Assembly (NCBI RefSeq): GCF_001816145.1
Contig: NZ_MDZB01000044.1
Location: 1 to 64,000 of the forward strand
Direction of reading: 5' to 3'
Source: Hymenobacter lapidarius
GTDB lineage: Bacteria; Bacteroidota; Bacteroidia; Cytophagales; Hymenobacteraceae
DNA: 64,000 bases
Shown in pieces: positions 17,541 through 26,348 of the stretch. The translations under genes were made by a program, and so were the position numbers. Each line of letters begins with the position of its first letter. Position 1 is the first letter of the stretch. The notes under the pieces were generated by a model. The model worked only from the letters and a program-made list of their open reading frames with translations, searched no databases and had not been told where the DNA came from.

Positions 17541-19376
17541 ATGGCAGCCAACCCCGAACTGCAAGCCCAAATCACCGCCCTGCCCCACAAGCCGGGCGTG
17601 TACAAATACTTCGACGACGAGGGCATTATCTACGTTGGCAAGGCCATTGACCTGCGCAAGCGCGTGAGCAGCTACTTCACCAAGCAGGACCACAACAAGA
17701 AAACCCAGCAGCTGGTCCGCAATATCAAGCGCCTGGAGTTTACCATCGTGGACTCAGAGTCTGATGCTTTCTTGCTTGAGAACAACCTCATCAAGCAGCA
17801 CCAGCCCAAGTACAACATTCTGCTGAAGGACGGCAAAACCTACCCCTACCTCTGCCTCACCAACGAGCGGTTTCCGCGCCTCATTCCCACCCGCAACAAG
17901 ATTAACGACGGCTCGCGCTACTACGGCCCCTACGCCAACGGCACGGCCCTGAACGTGCTGCTGGAGCTCATCCGGGCGCTGTACCCACTGCGTACTTGCA
18001 ACTTCCGGCTGAGCCCGGAGAACGTGGAAGCCGGCAAGTTCAAGGTCTGCCTCGAATACCACCTCGGCAACTGCAAGGGCCCCTGCGAAAACCACGAGGA
18101 CGAGGCCCGGTACAACGGCTACATCCAGCAAATCCGCAACATTCTCAACGGCGACCTGCGCATTCCCAAGCAGTACTTCCGCGAGCAGATGAGCGCCGCG
18201 GCCCAGGACATGCAGTACGAGCTGGCCCACCAGTTCAAGGTGAAGCTGGATAAGATTGACGCCTTCCAGGTGAAGAGCACCATTGTCTCGGCCACGCTCA
18301 CCAACATTGACGTGTTTGCCATTGCCAGCAACGAGAAGTCGGCCTTCATCACCTACCTCAAGGTCATGAACGGTTCCATCATCCTCACCCAGTCCCTGGA
18401 AGTCACCAAGAAGCTGGACGAGGAAGACGCCGAAATCATGGCGCCGCTCGTGATGCAGATGCGCCAGGAGTTCGAAAGCGAGTCGCGCGAAATCATGACC
18501 AACGTGGCCATCGAGCTGCCCCTGCCCGGCGTCACCCTCTCCGTTCCGCAAATTGGCGACAAGCGCAAACTCCTTGAGCTGGCCCTCAAAAACGTGCTCT
18601 ACGCCCGCAAGGAAAAGGAGAGCATGAATGAGCGCAGCAAGGACGTGAACGAGGTGCGCATCATGGAAACCATCAAAAAAGACCTGCGCCTCACCGAGCT
18701 GCCCAAGCACATCGAGTGCTTCGACAACTCCAACTTCCAGGGCGATAACCCCGTGGCCGCCATGGTGTGCTTTCGCAATGCCAAACCCAGCAAGAAGGAC
18801 TACCGCCACTACCACATCAAAACTGTCATCGGCCCCAATGACTTCGACTCTATGTACGAAGTGGTATCGCGCCGCTACCGCCGCTTGGTGGACGAAGGCG
18901 CCAGTCTGCCCCAACTCGTCATCGTAGACGGCGGCAAAGGCCAGCTCAGCATGGCCGTCAAGGCCCTGAAGGACCTCAACCTGTGGGGCCAGATTCCCGT
19001 CATTGGCATCGCCAAGCGCCTGGAGGAAATCTACGTGCCCAACGACCCGCTACCCATCTACATCGACAAGCGGAGTGAGTCACTGCGCCTGTTCCAGCGC
19101 ATGCGCGACGAAGTGCACCGCTTTGGCATCACCTTCCACCGCTCCCGCCGCGACGCCGGCACTCTCAAAACCGAACTCACCGACGTCAAGGGCCTCGGCC
19201 CCGTCACCGCCGACAAGCTCCTCAACAAGTTCAAGTCCGTCAAGAAAATCCGCGAGCTCACCGAAGCCGAGCTCATCGCCGAAGTGGGCAAAGCCAAAGC
19301 CAAAGTCCTCCAGGACTACTTCGCCCAAAACGATGCGCCCTCCCACCCCATGCCCGCCCGCCAACTCCCAGGATAA
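17541..19376 (+). CDS. uvrC: UvrABC excinuclease subunit C
   Basis: 611 residues. UvrC makes both incisions around DNA damage in nucleotide excision repair. An N-terminal GIY-YIG nuclease domain (GVYKYFDDEGIIYVGKA, residues 17-35 onward) makes the 3' cut. A UVR segment near 200-240 binds UvrB. A C-terminal RNase H-like domain (HIECFDNSNFQGDNPVAAMV, VIVDGGKGQL) makes the 5' cut, with a helix-hairpin-helix tail (DVKGLGPVTADKLL). The start at ATG 17541 gives the family N terminus; longer in-frame extension would lie in the repeat and terminator. A strong bidirectional terminator follows. Confidence 0.97.
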   Translation: MAANPELQAQITALPHKPGVYKYFDDEGIIYVGKAIDLRKRVSSYFTKQDHNKKTQQLVRNIKRLEFTIVDSESDAFLLENNLIKQHQPKYNILLKDGKTYPYLCLTNERFPRLIPTRNKINDGSRYYGPYANGTALNVLLELIRALYPLRTCNFRLSPENVEAGKFKVCLEYHLGNCKGPCENHEDEARYNGYIQQIRNILNGDLRIPKQYFREQMSAAAQDMQYELAHQFKVKLDKIDAFQVKSTIVSATLTNIDVFAIASNEKSAFITYLKVMNGSIILTQSLEVTKKLDEEDAEIMAPLVMQMRQEFESESREIMTNVAIELPLPGVTLSVPQIGDKRKLLELALKNVLYARKEKESMNERSKDVNEVRIMETIKKDLRLTELPKHIECFDNSNFQGDNPVAAMVCFRNAKPSKKDYRHYHIKTVIGPNDFDSMYEVVSRRYRRLVDEGASLPQLVIVDGGKGQLSMAVKALKDLNLWGQIPVIGIAKRLEEIYVPNDPLPIYIDKRSESLRLFQRMRDEVHRFGITFHRSRRDAGTLKTELTDVKGLGPVTADKLLNKFKSVKKIRELTEAELIAEVGKAKAKVLQDYFAQNDAPSHPMPARQLPG

Positions 19377-19383
19377 CCCAGCT

Positions 19384-19440
19384 GCAGCTAAGCAAAAAAA
19401 GACCCTCGCAGCAACGCGAGGGTCTTTTTTGCTTAGCTGC
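19384..19440. terminator. Strong bidirectional terminator between uvrC and gldN
   Basis: A near-perfect hairpin with arms of about 25 bases: GACCCTCGC pairs with GCGAGGGTC. A-run and T-run flanks serve both strands, and a further GCAGCTAAGC/GCTTAGCTGC stem lies outside. It serves the two convergent transcripts. Confidence 0.95.
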
Positions 19441-19481
19441 AACCGACTACAAAATCCGTGTAATCCGAGCTAATCCGTGGT

Positions 19482-20450
19482 TTAGAAGCTCCACAGGTTG
19501 TACTCGTACTCAATCAGGTCGGCCGCTGTCTGCTGAGCAGCCAGGATGCCCTGCTGGGCACCACCGTAGATATCGTCGAGGCGGCTGTCGCTTACGTTCG
19601 ATACTTTGGTGATGTACGAGTTGAACAACCACAGTTCGAAGGCGTCAGCGAGGTTCTTGTGCTGGGCATCGTTCTCGGAATTGAACCAGATAGCGCTTTC
19701 CGGATTGGCGCGGAACATCTTCACCAGGTCGCTGTACTTGAACGTCGCGATTGGCTTCTCGATACCTGAAGCATTCGAAGGCAAGGTCGAAGGAACATAC
19801 AAAGTAATGGATTTGATGTCGTGGTACATTCTCGACCGCTTCTTGTCGAAAATCATATCCTCTTTCACTTCCATCGAAAACAGGTCCTTGTAGCGGTACT
19901 GGTTGCCGAGGGAAACAGGAGCCGCTGCGGGGGCCGGAGCCGCCGCCACCATAATGGTTTTGCCTTTCTTGTCCTTCATCGGCTTACCGTTGGCGTCCAG
20001 TTTGGCTACCTTTTTAACCGCAGCAGCTTTCTTGGGGGCCGGAGCGCCCCAGTCATCACCGCCGCCCTGCAGGTCCTTTTCGCTGAAACCGGCTGCTTTT
20101 TCTTCGTCGCTCAGTTTAAAGCCTTCGTCAACGTACGAAGAATTACCCGTTACTTCCTGTGCATTAAAGGTAGACGTCAGCGAGTCGTTCTTGTAAGCCT
20201 GCAACTCACCCCGCTTTACTGCTTCCAGGATAACGCGGCTAATTTCTTTGCCTTCCGAAAACATCGGCTTGTTCTGCTTCTCGCGCAGGTCCACTTGCCG
20301 CCAGATGCTCTTGCGGAACATTTGGTCGGATGGCGGAATCGGGCGGTGCGAGCCCGTGCTGCTGGCCGTGGTGGCCTGCTCCTGGGCAGCCGCCGTCAAC
20401 GACAACGTCAAGCCTGCCGCAATAGCGGCCAAAGTGTGGATGGATTTCAT
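19482..20450 (-). CDS. gldN: Gliding motility/T9SS protein GldN (PorN)
   Basis: 322 residues from ATG 20450, with a signal peptide MKSIHTLAAIAAGLTLSLTA. GldN is periplasmic and forms with GldK the large ring under the outer membrane that is part of the type IX secretion core. The family start after the signal (PPSDQMFRKSIWRQVDLREKQNKP) and the region with KRSRMYHDIKSITLYVP and the C-terminal helices are visible. An alanine-lysine-rich insert lies near residues 145-190. It is the last gene of gldKLMN, 50 bases after gldM. Confidence 0.93.
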   Translation of the reverse strand: MKSIHTLAAIAAGLTLSLTAAAQEQATTASSTGSHRPIPPSDQMFRKSIWRQVDLREKQNKPMFSEGKEISRVILEAVKRGELQAYKNDSLTSTFNAQEVTGNSSYVDEGFKLSDEEKAAGFSEKDLQGGGDDWGAPAPKKAAAVKKVAKLDANGKPMKDKKGKTIMVAAAPAPAAAPVSLGNQYRYKDLFSMEVKEDMIFDKKRSRMYHDIKSITLYVPSTLPSNASGIEKPIATFKYSDLVKMFRANPESAIWFNSENDAQHKNLADAFELWLFNSYITKVSNVSDSRLDDIYGGAQQGILAAQQTAADLIEYEYNLWSF

Positions 20451-20509
20451 ATCGGGCAAAAGCAGATTTACTTTAAGATAGTTCGATAACGCGGCCTGGG
20501 CCGAGGATA

Positions 20510-22087
20510 TTACAACAGGGGAACGTTAAATTGCTTGGATACATTCACCGGCTCTACGTTGCCCTGGAAGTTCTGGCGCTGCACGCCCTTTACTTCGATG
20601 TAGAGGCGGTCGCCTTCGCGGTACGCATTCACCACATCGCTCAAATCAGCCGTAGGGCCGTTGATGGTGCGGGGTTGCAGGGCGGGCCGACGGCCACGCA
20701 CCAGGGTTACCTCGTAGCTCGACACGCGGAACTTAGCATCATCAGGCAAGAAGGTGGCAAAGCTGGCATCTGGAATGGCACGGAGCGTCATCGAGCGCAT
20801 GGCAGTGCCGGGAGTGCCCTGCTTTTCGTTCACCTGCTTACCACCCACGAAGCACTCAATGGTAGGCTTGGGGATGGTGCGCACCTGGAAAGTCTGCGAA
20901 CCGATGGCGTTGCCGCCGCTGCTCACATTCAGCGTCACTTCCTTTGAGTTAGGCACCAGCGTTACGTCGCCGGTTTTGGCACCGGAGAGCACCGAGGCCC
21001 CCGAAGCCGAGAAGCTGGGCTTGTACTGAGCGCCCAAAGCGGGCACCGACACGTTCAGTTTGTTGCCGCACTTCAGGTACAGGGCCTGCACCGAAGCCGA
21101 CTGGATTTGCATCACCGGCTTGGTCACCGTGTAAGGCACTTTCACCGTGAAGGTGGTGTCGCGGCCGTTCTGGTTGAAGCGAATGGTACCAGTCCAGGAG
21201 TTTTTGGCGCTACCTGCAGCATCAAAGTTGCCGGGACGAGCCGTGAACTCCACCTTGCCTTTGCCATCAGGACCAACCGACAGCGGGCTACCGTTCAACG
21301 TCATGCGGGGGCTGATACTGGTAGCCGAAGCCGTCAGGAACAACTCGGCTTTGTACTTGGTGCCGGCAGCTACCGTGTTCGACTCGGCGCTGGCGAAAGC
21401 CCCAATTTTGTCGAATACGATGGTCTTGGCACCTACTTTCTCGGCCTGCTTCTGGAGCGCCTCGGCTTCCATTTTCAGGATTTCGGTTTCCTTCTGCGAG
21501 ATGGTGGCCAAAGCGGCTACCACCGGCGTGTTTTCGAAGTTGAGCTCAGCGAAGTTTTTGGTGCGCTGGTCTTTCGTTACGCGGTTGTCTTCTTTACCGT
21601 CGAGTGCCAAAGGAGAAGCATCGGGCACAAACTGCTTCATGTAAGCAGCGTACTCGTTCAACTTGGGCTTCATGGTGGTATAAGCAACACCGTTCTTTTT
21701 GCCGCCGAGCATGGTGATGGCTACTTTGTCCTCGCCGCTCATGTTCTTCACATCAGTGGCGGTGTTATCAGTAGCCTTCAGCAGTTGCTCACGCACACCG
21801 CGCAGGTACGACACCAGTTCCTTGGTTTTCTGACGAATTTCTTCGCTTTGAGCCAATACTGCTTTGTCGCGGGCCTGGTTTTGGTTCTTCACCACGGCCG
21901 CCTGGATACCTTTCACGGTACCGTCGGCTGCTACCGAGGTCTTGTCGTTAACGCTCAGCAAGCTGTCGTCGATGAATTTGAACTTCAGCAAAATTGCTGA
22001 GTTCACCTGAAGCGCCAGAAGGGCCGTTAGCACGAGGTACATCATGCCAATCATCTTCTGCCGCGGGGTTTCTTTTCCGCCTGCCAT
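20510..22087 (-). CDS. gldM: Gliding motility/T9SS motor protein GldM (PorM)
   Basis: 525 residues. The N terminus MAGGKETPRQKMIGMMYLVLTALLALQVN is a hallmark: a short cytoplasmic tail and one membrane helix. The rest is a long periplasmic rod of four beta-rich domains (residues about 225-525). With GldL it forms the proton-driven rotary motor that powers T9SS and gliding, and the rod reaches the GldKN ring. It lies between gldL and gldN. Confidence 0.96.
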   Translation of the reverse strand: MAGGKETPRQKMIGMMYLVLTALLALQVNSAILLKFKFIDDSLLSVNDKTSVAADGTVKGIQAAVVKNQNQARDKAVLAQSEEIRQKTKELVSYLRGVREQLLKATDNTATDVKNMSGEDKVAITMLGGKKNGVAYTTMKPKLNEYAAYMKQFVPDASPLALDGKEDNRVTKDQRTKNFAELNFENTPVVAALATISQKETEILKMEAEALQKQAEKVGAKTIVFDKIGAFASAESNTVAAGTKYKAELFLTASATSISPRMTLNGSPLSVGPDGKGKVEFTARPGNFDAAGSAKNSWTGTIRFNQNGRDTTFTVKVPYTVTKPVMQIQSASVQALYLKCGNKLNVSVPALGAQYKPSFSASGASVLSGAKTGDVTLVPNSKEVTLNVSSGGNAIGSQTFQVRTIPKPTIECFVGGKQVNEKQGTPGTAMRSMTLRAIPDASFATFLPDDAKFRVSSYEVTLVRGRRPALQPRTINGPTADLSDVVNAYREGDRLYIEVKGVQRQNFQGNVEPVNVSKQFNVPLL

Positions 22088-22137
22088 TATCTGTTTCCTC
22101 TAAAAATTGGATGAAGAACTGAATTGCTGCCTAGCAA

Positions 22138-22944
22138 TTAGGCTTGGGCCGGAGCCCGCATGGCGTTCAGCATGTTGCCGTACACACGGTTGAGCGACGT
22201 GAGGTTGCCGGTCAGGTCAGCTACCTGCTTCTGGAACTGCTCGGTGTCTTTGCCTGCCTGGGTCATGTTCTCCATGGCGTTGCTCAGCGTGCCGTAGAAC
22301 TGGTTCATGGACTTGAGGTGTGTGTTGGCATCCTGCAACTCCATTTCGTACACCGCGTTCAGTGCGCCCAAGTTCTTGGTCACGTTCTGTACCTGCAGGT
22401 GGTACTCCTTGGCATCCGAAGTAGCGTTCGACATGGCCGAAATAGCTTCTACCGTGTTGCCGTAGGCCACGTTGATTTTGTCCAGCGAATCAGCCGCCGT
22501 GCGTACTTTCTTGGTGTACTCGTCGGTTACGTTGGTCGCCTCGCCCAGCTGCGCCAGCTGCGACGTGGTGGTGCTGAGGCGGTTCAGGCCCTGGCCCAAG
22601 TTGGTGAGTGCCTCCGGAGTTACGTTGGCATTCTTCAACATGTCGTCGAGCTTCATGGTCAAGCCTTTGGCATTGCTGCTCTCAATGGCATTGTTGCCAG
22701 TCGAAGGGTCGTAGCCCTCGTTCAACTCGGGGTAAACGAGCGACCAGTCATGCTCTTTGGACTGGGGCTGGAACGCGCTCAGAAAAAAGATAATTGCTTC
22801 CGTGCCCAAGCCTACGATAAGCATTTCGTCGGCACCTTTCCAGTGCTCAATTTTAAACAATGCGCCGATAATAACAACTGCTGCACCGATGCCATAGATT
22901 TTGGGCATCAACGTATCGTAGAGAAAACTTCCTTTAGCTGCCAT
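22138..22944 (-). CDS. gldL: Gliding motility/T9SS motor protein GldL (PorL)
   Basis: 268 residues. Two N-terminal membrane helices (IYGIGAAVVIIGALFKI, then MLIVGLGTEAIIFFLSAF), with the conserved KIEHWKGADEML loop between them, are followed by a cytoplasmic coiled-coil domain. GldL is the ring partner of GldM in the proton-motive motor. The glutamate in the second helix (TEAIIFF) is the residue proposed in the family to carry protons. It sits directly before gldM. Confidence 0.96.
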   Translation of the reverse strand: MAAKGSFLYDTLMPKIYGIGAAVVIIGALFKIEHWKGADEMLIVGLGTEAIIFFLSAFQPQSKEHDWSLVYPELNEGYDPSTGNNAIESSNAKGLTMKLDDMLKNANVTPEALTNLGQGLNRLSTTTSQLAQLGEATNVTDEYTKKVRTAADSLDKINVAYGNTVEAISAMSNATSDAKEYHLQVQNVTKNLGALNAVYEMELQDANTHLKSMNQFYGTLSNAMENMTQAGKDTEQFQKQVADLTGNLTSLNRVYGNMLNAMRAPAQA

Positions 22945-23027
22945 GAGAATTTAACTGATTGAAAGGTGTTAATGTAGGTGTTGTAGGGAGGGGTGATGAA
23001 ACAGGGCCTTAGCCGTTAGAATAAAGC

Positions 23028-24047
23028 TTAGTTGAGGGAGCTATTCGAGCCCATGCCAATCTGAATCATCGAGCAGCGGAAGCCGATGTAGGAGCGGGCC
23101 GAATCCTGGTATTCGAAGTTGCGGGTACCGGTTTCGAGGAAGTACGCAATGTCTTTCCACGAACCGCCGCGCACCACTTTGCGGGGCTCGTTGTCGTCGG
23201 GATTGGTGGGGTTCAAGTCCCACACCACCGGCACCGAAGCCTCCATATACGCATCGTCACACCATTCCGAGACGTTGCCCGCCATGTCGTACAGGCCGAA
23301 ATCGTTCGGGAAAAAAGAGCCTACTTCCGAGGTGTAAGCAAAGCCGTCGGAAGCGTAATCGCCGCGGCCGGGCTTGAAGTTGGCCAGCATGCAGCCCTTG
23401 CTGTTGCGCAAGTACGGGCCACCCCACGGATAAGTAGCCAGGTCGCGGCCACCGCGAGCGGCGTATTCCCATTCGGCTTCCGAAGGAAGACGGAAGTTGG
23501 GGTCGTTGGCATAGCCGCTTTCCTCACGCGCCGCGTTCCGGAATTTGGTGCGCCAATTGCAAAAATATTTAGCAGCAAACCAGTCCACGCCTACCACCGG
23601 GTATTGGTCGAAGGCCGGGTGGGTGTAGTAGTACTCCAGCAGGGGGTCGCCCATGTGGTAGGTGAAGTCCCGCACCCACACCGTGGTGTCGGGGTAGAGT
23701 TCCGTCATCACATATTCTTCGCCCAGCACGTCTAGAGAGTCCATCTTGATGGCGTCCATGAACTGGCGGTACTCGTTGTTGGTGATTTCCGTTTCGTCCA
23801 TGTAGAAGCCGGCGATAGTCACCTGCTTGTTCATGTTGACCATAGAAGCGGAGATGTCTTGGTCCGTCTGGCCCATGTGGAAAGTACCACCTGGACAGGG
23901 AACCATGCCAAAAGGCACTTCCTGGGGGTTGAAGATGGGCCGGTCTTCCGAACCAACCAGGTCACCCTGAGGTCCTTTACCAAATCCACATCCACCCAAT
24001 AATGCTCCGGAGATAGCGAAAAGGGATAGTGCTAGAAGCTTGTTCAT
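23028..24047 (-). CDS. gldK: Gliding motility/T9SS lipoprotein GldK (PorK)
   Basis: 339 residues from ATG 24047, with a lipoprotein signal (MNKLLALSLFAISGALLGGC). The body is a formylglycine-enzyme-like (SUMF1) domain: GGTFHMGQTDQD, FYMDETEITNNEYRQF, RLPSEAEWEYAARGG, GNVSEWCDD, VVRGGSWKD and a final IGFRCSM. GldK forms the outer-membrane-associated ring with GldN. It is the first gene of gldKLMN and follows porP by about 250 bases; a promoter-like pair of boxes precedes it. Confidence 0.94.
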   Translation of the reverse strand: MNKLLALSLFAISGALLGGCGFGKGPQGDLVGSEDRPIFNPQEVPFGMVPCPGGTFHMGQTDQDISASMVNMNKQVTIAGFYMDETEITNNEYRQFMDAIKMDSLDVLGEEYVMTELYPDTTVWVRDFTYHMGDPLLEYYYTHPAFDQYPVVGVDWFAAKYFCNWRTKFRNAAREESGYANDPNFRLPSEAEWEYAARGGRDLATYPWGGPYLRNSKGCMLANFKPGRGDYASDGFAYTSEVGSFFPNDFGLYDMAGNVSEWCDDAYMEASVPVVWDLNPTNPDDNEPRKVVRGGSWKDIAYFLETGTRNFEYQDSARSYIGFRCSMIQIGMGSNSSLN

Positions 24048-24106
24048 GAGAGTTAGAAATTCTGTTTTAATTACCAATACCGCTAAAGTGCATTTGGATG
24101 GGTTGG

Positions 24107-24137
24107 CAAATCTACATGTATTTAGGGTGATGTGCAA
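24107..24137 (-). promoter_or_regulatory. Predicted promoter of gldKLMN
   Basis: On the minus strand TTG (24137-24135), 20 bases and TAGATTTG (24114-24107) match the TTG / TAnnTTTG promoter pattern. The region is AT-rich and gives a leader of about 50 bases before gldK. Confidence 0.6.
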
Positions 24138-24295
24138 TACCTAACTTTTTCTGCACACGGCCAAATTCAGGGCAAACACGCTGAATAGCGCAAATAACTC
24201 GGTTAATCTGTTTTATTTTTTTTGGGGCAGCCTAAAATTTGTCCTACCCTAGGCAAATAATTGCTCCGTAAATATAGTACCGAGAAATAGGAAAA

Positions 24296-25288
24296 TTAGA
24301 AGCTGTAGCGTGGCGTGCGGATGGCCGGACGGGTAATCAGTCCTGGTTTGGGCAACCGGTAGGAGAGCATAATTTCGTGTGAGCTAAATGCCCGCGCATC
24401 TTGGTTGAAGGCAATGAAGTCGAATGCGTAGCCAACGCGCATGGCGTTGTCCTTCGCAAAGCTCAGGCCAAGCAGGCCCGAAATAGATTCTTCGTGCCGA
24501 TAGTTGGCACCTATCCAATATTTATCGTCGATAGTGGCACGAACGCCGCCTTCGAAAGAGTAGTTCTTCGCGTTGTTGAATTTACTGGAACTGGAAAAAT
24601 CGCCGGGTAACACGGCCTTTGCCAGCACCATAGGTGTGACCACAACGTTCGCCGTGGCGTCGATATTGTATCCCGCCGTGAGGTAGGCGTGGTTCTCGGC
24701 CAAGTAGTTGCTTTTGTTGCCGTTGGTGCCCGCGCTCTTGAACGAGTATTCGGAACGGGCCAGGTTGTTCAGGCTGAGGCCGGCGTAGAGCTTCGGCGAC
24801 TCGTACCACAGGCCCGCTCCCAAATCAAACTTGTTGTCGGAAGCGTCGCGGGGCACGTTGATGTCGTCAGGGTCGATGGCGCGGTAGGTGCCCTTGCCAA
24901 GGTACGTGTAGATGCCCTGGATGCCAATACCCAGCTTGCCCGCGCCCAGCTTGATGTGTTGCGAGTAGGAAAGCGCGGCGTTGGTCATTTTGGCCTGGCC
25001 GGCCTGGTCGTAGTACACCGCCACGCCTACGCCCCCGCCCAGAGCCAGCACCGGCAGCGAAAGCGTGACGAGGCCCGTGCGGGGGGAGCCTCCGGCATCC
25101 ACACCGTTGTAGTTCAGGTACTGGTACCGCAGAATTAAGCCTACTTCCCCTTGCCCTTTGATGCCGGCATACGCCGGGTTCAGGTACATGCTATTGAGCC
25201 CGTAGTGGGTAAACTGCGGCTGCTGCTGAGCAAGCGCAGTACCAGTTGCTGCCGTGAGCAGCAAAGTCGCAAATAGCGTTACTTTCAT
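24296..25288 (-). CDS. PorP/SprF family outer-membrane protein
   Basis: 330 residues with a signal peptide (MKVTLFATLLLTAATGTALAQ) and the family start QPQFTHYGLNSMYLNPAYAG. The remainder is a beta-barrel with alternating strands (GLILRYQYLNYNGVD, RVGYAFDFIAFN). PorP/SprF proteins are outer-membrane partners of type IX secretion and gliding adhesins, and lie beside gldKLMN or por genes in many genomes. A -7 box lies about 60 bases upstream. Confidence 0.92.
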   Translation of the reverse strand: MKVTLFATLLLTAATGTALAQQQPQFTHYGLNSMYLNPAYAGIKGQGEVGLILRYQYLNYNGVDAGGSPRTGLVTLSLPVLALGGGVGVAVYYDQAGQAKMTNAALSYSQHIKLGAGKLGIGIQGIYTYLGKGTYRAIDPDDINVPRDASDNKFDLGAGLWYESPKLYAGLSLNNLARSEYSFKSAGTNGNKSNYLAENHAYLTAGYNIDATANVVVTPMVLAKAVLPGDFSSSSKFNNAKNYSFEGGVRATIDDKYWIGANYRHEESISGLLGLSFAKDNAMRVGYAFDFIAFNQDARAFSSHEIMLSYRLPKPGLITRPAIRTPRYSF

Positions 25289-25350
25289 AGGGGCGGGCGG
25301 GCGGCAGTGTGGAAAGGAAAGGTAGCGGGCGCAATAGGGGTACTAGCTTC

Positions 25351-25358
25351 CAAATGTA
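25351..25358 (-). promoter_or_regulatory. -7 box (TACATTTG) before porP/sprF
   Basis: The minus strand reads TACATTTG, matching TAnnTTTG, 62 bases before the start codon. Confidence 0.5.
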
Positions 25359-25438
25359 AGCCAAAAACCTCCTTCTGCACACCTGTCTCAAGTCCCTACA
25401 TAAGCAGAGATTAAGTCGGTTCCCGATACCATAATCAG

Positions 25439-26269
25439 CTAACCGTTTGGATTGCCGTTTTTCTGACTGGTCTTGCCGACTTCTGCCTGCGTGTGCTGGC
25501 GGATATATGCCTCAATGGCCCCGGTCATGGAGGGCGCATTGGGGTGCGGGGCCTCAATGTCCAATATCAACCCCGCATCGATGACTGCCTTGGCGGTGGT
25601 GGGCCCAAAGGCGGCAATGCGAGTGCCGTCCTGCACGAAACCAGGAAAGTTGATGAACAACGAGCTGATACCCGAAGGGCTGAAAAACGCCAGGCAGTCG
25701 TACTTCACGTCCGAAAGGTCGGACAGGTCGCTGGCTACCGTGTGGTAGATTACGGCCTCCGAAAACTTTAGGTTGTTGGCGCGCATAAACACCGGCAGGT
25801 CGTCCTTCCGGATGTCGGAGCACGGGTAGAGGAAGTTCTCACCCTTGTGCTTCTTGATGACCTCAAACAAATCGGCGGCGGTACGCTGGCCCACAAAGAG
25901 CTTGCGCTTGCGCAGCACAATGTACTTCTGCAGGTAGTTGGCGGTCTGCTCCGAGATGCAGAAATACTTCATCTCGGCGGGCATTTCCAGCTTGGCTTCC
26001 TGGCAGATGCGGAAAAAATGGTCGACAGCGTTCCGGCTGGTGAAAATCACCGCCGTAAATTCCGAGATGTTTACTTTTTCGCGCCGGAAATCCTTGTAGG
26101 ATACGGGCTGCACATCAATAAATTCCCGAAAATCGACTTTGATGCCGTATTTCTCAGCGATGGCGAAGTAGGGGGATACGTCGCTGGTAGGTTTGGGCTG
26201 GGTAACCAGGATGCTGCTGATTCGCTTGGCATGCCGGCCTGTACCCGGCTTGTCTGCACTCTCGGCCAT
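25439..26269 (-). CDS. hemD: Uroporphyrinogen-III synthase
   Basis: 276 residues from ATG 26269 (MAESADKPGT); longer in-frame starts would overlap the previous gene. HemD closes and rearranges hydroxymethylbilane to uroporphyrinogen III in heme synthesis. It shows the two-lobed Rossmann-like pattern: ILVTQPKPTSDVSPYF, FTAVIFTSRNAVDHFF, and in the second lobe DCLAFFSPSGISSLF and RIAAFGPTTAKAVIDAGL. It follows the DUF4271 gene on the same strand. Confidence 0.88.
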   Translation of the reverse strand: MAESADKPGTGRHAKRISSILVTQPKPTSDVSPYFAIAEKYGIKVDFREFIDVQPVSYKDFRREKVNISEFTAVIFTSRNAVDHFFRICQEAKLEMPAEMKYFCISEQTANYLQKYIVLRKRKLFVGQRTAADLFEVIKKHKGENFLYPCSDIRKDDLPVFMRANNLKFSEAVIYHTVASDLSDLSDVKYDCLAFFSPSGISSLFINFPGFVQDGTRIAAFGPTTAKAVIDAGLILDIEAPHPNAPSMTGAIEAYIRQHTQAEVGKTSQKNGNPNG

Positions 26270-26348
26270 ACAGGAAAAAGAAAAGGGTAATGTTAGGACA
26301 ATAAGAGGAGATATTTGAGCTATTGCAGAAAGAATTGACGAATGCCAA

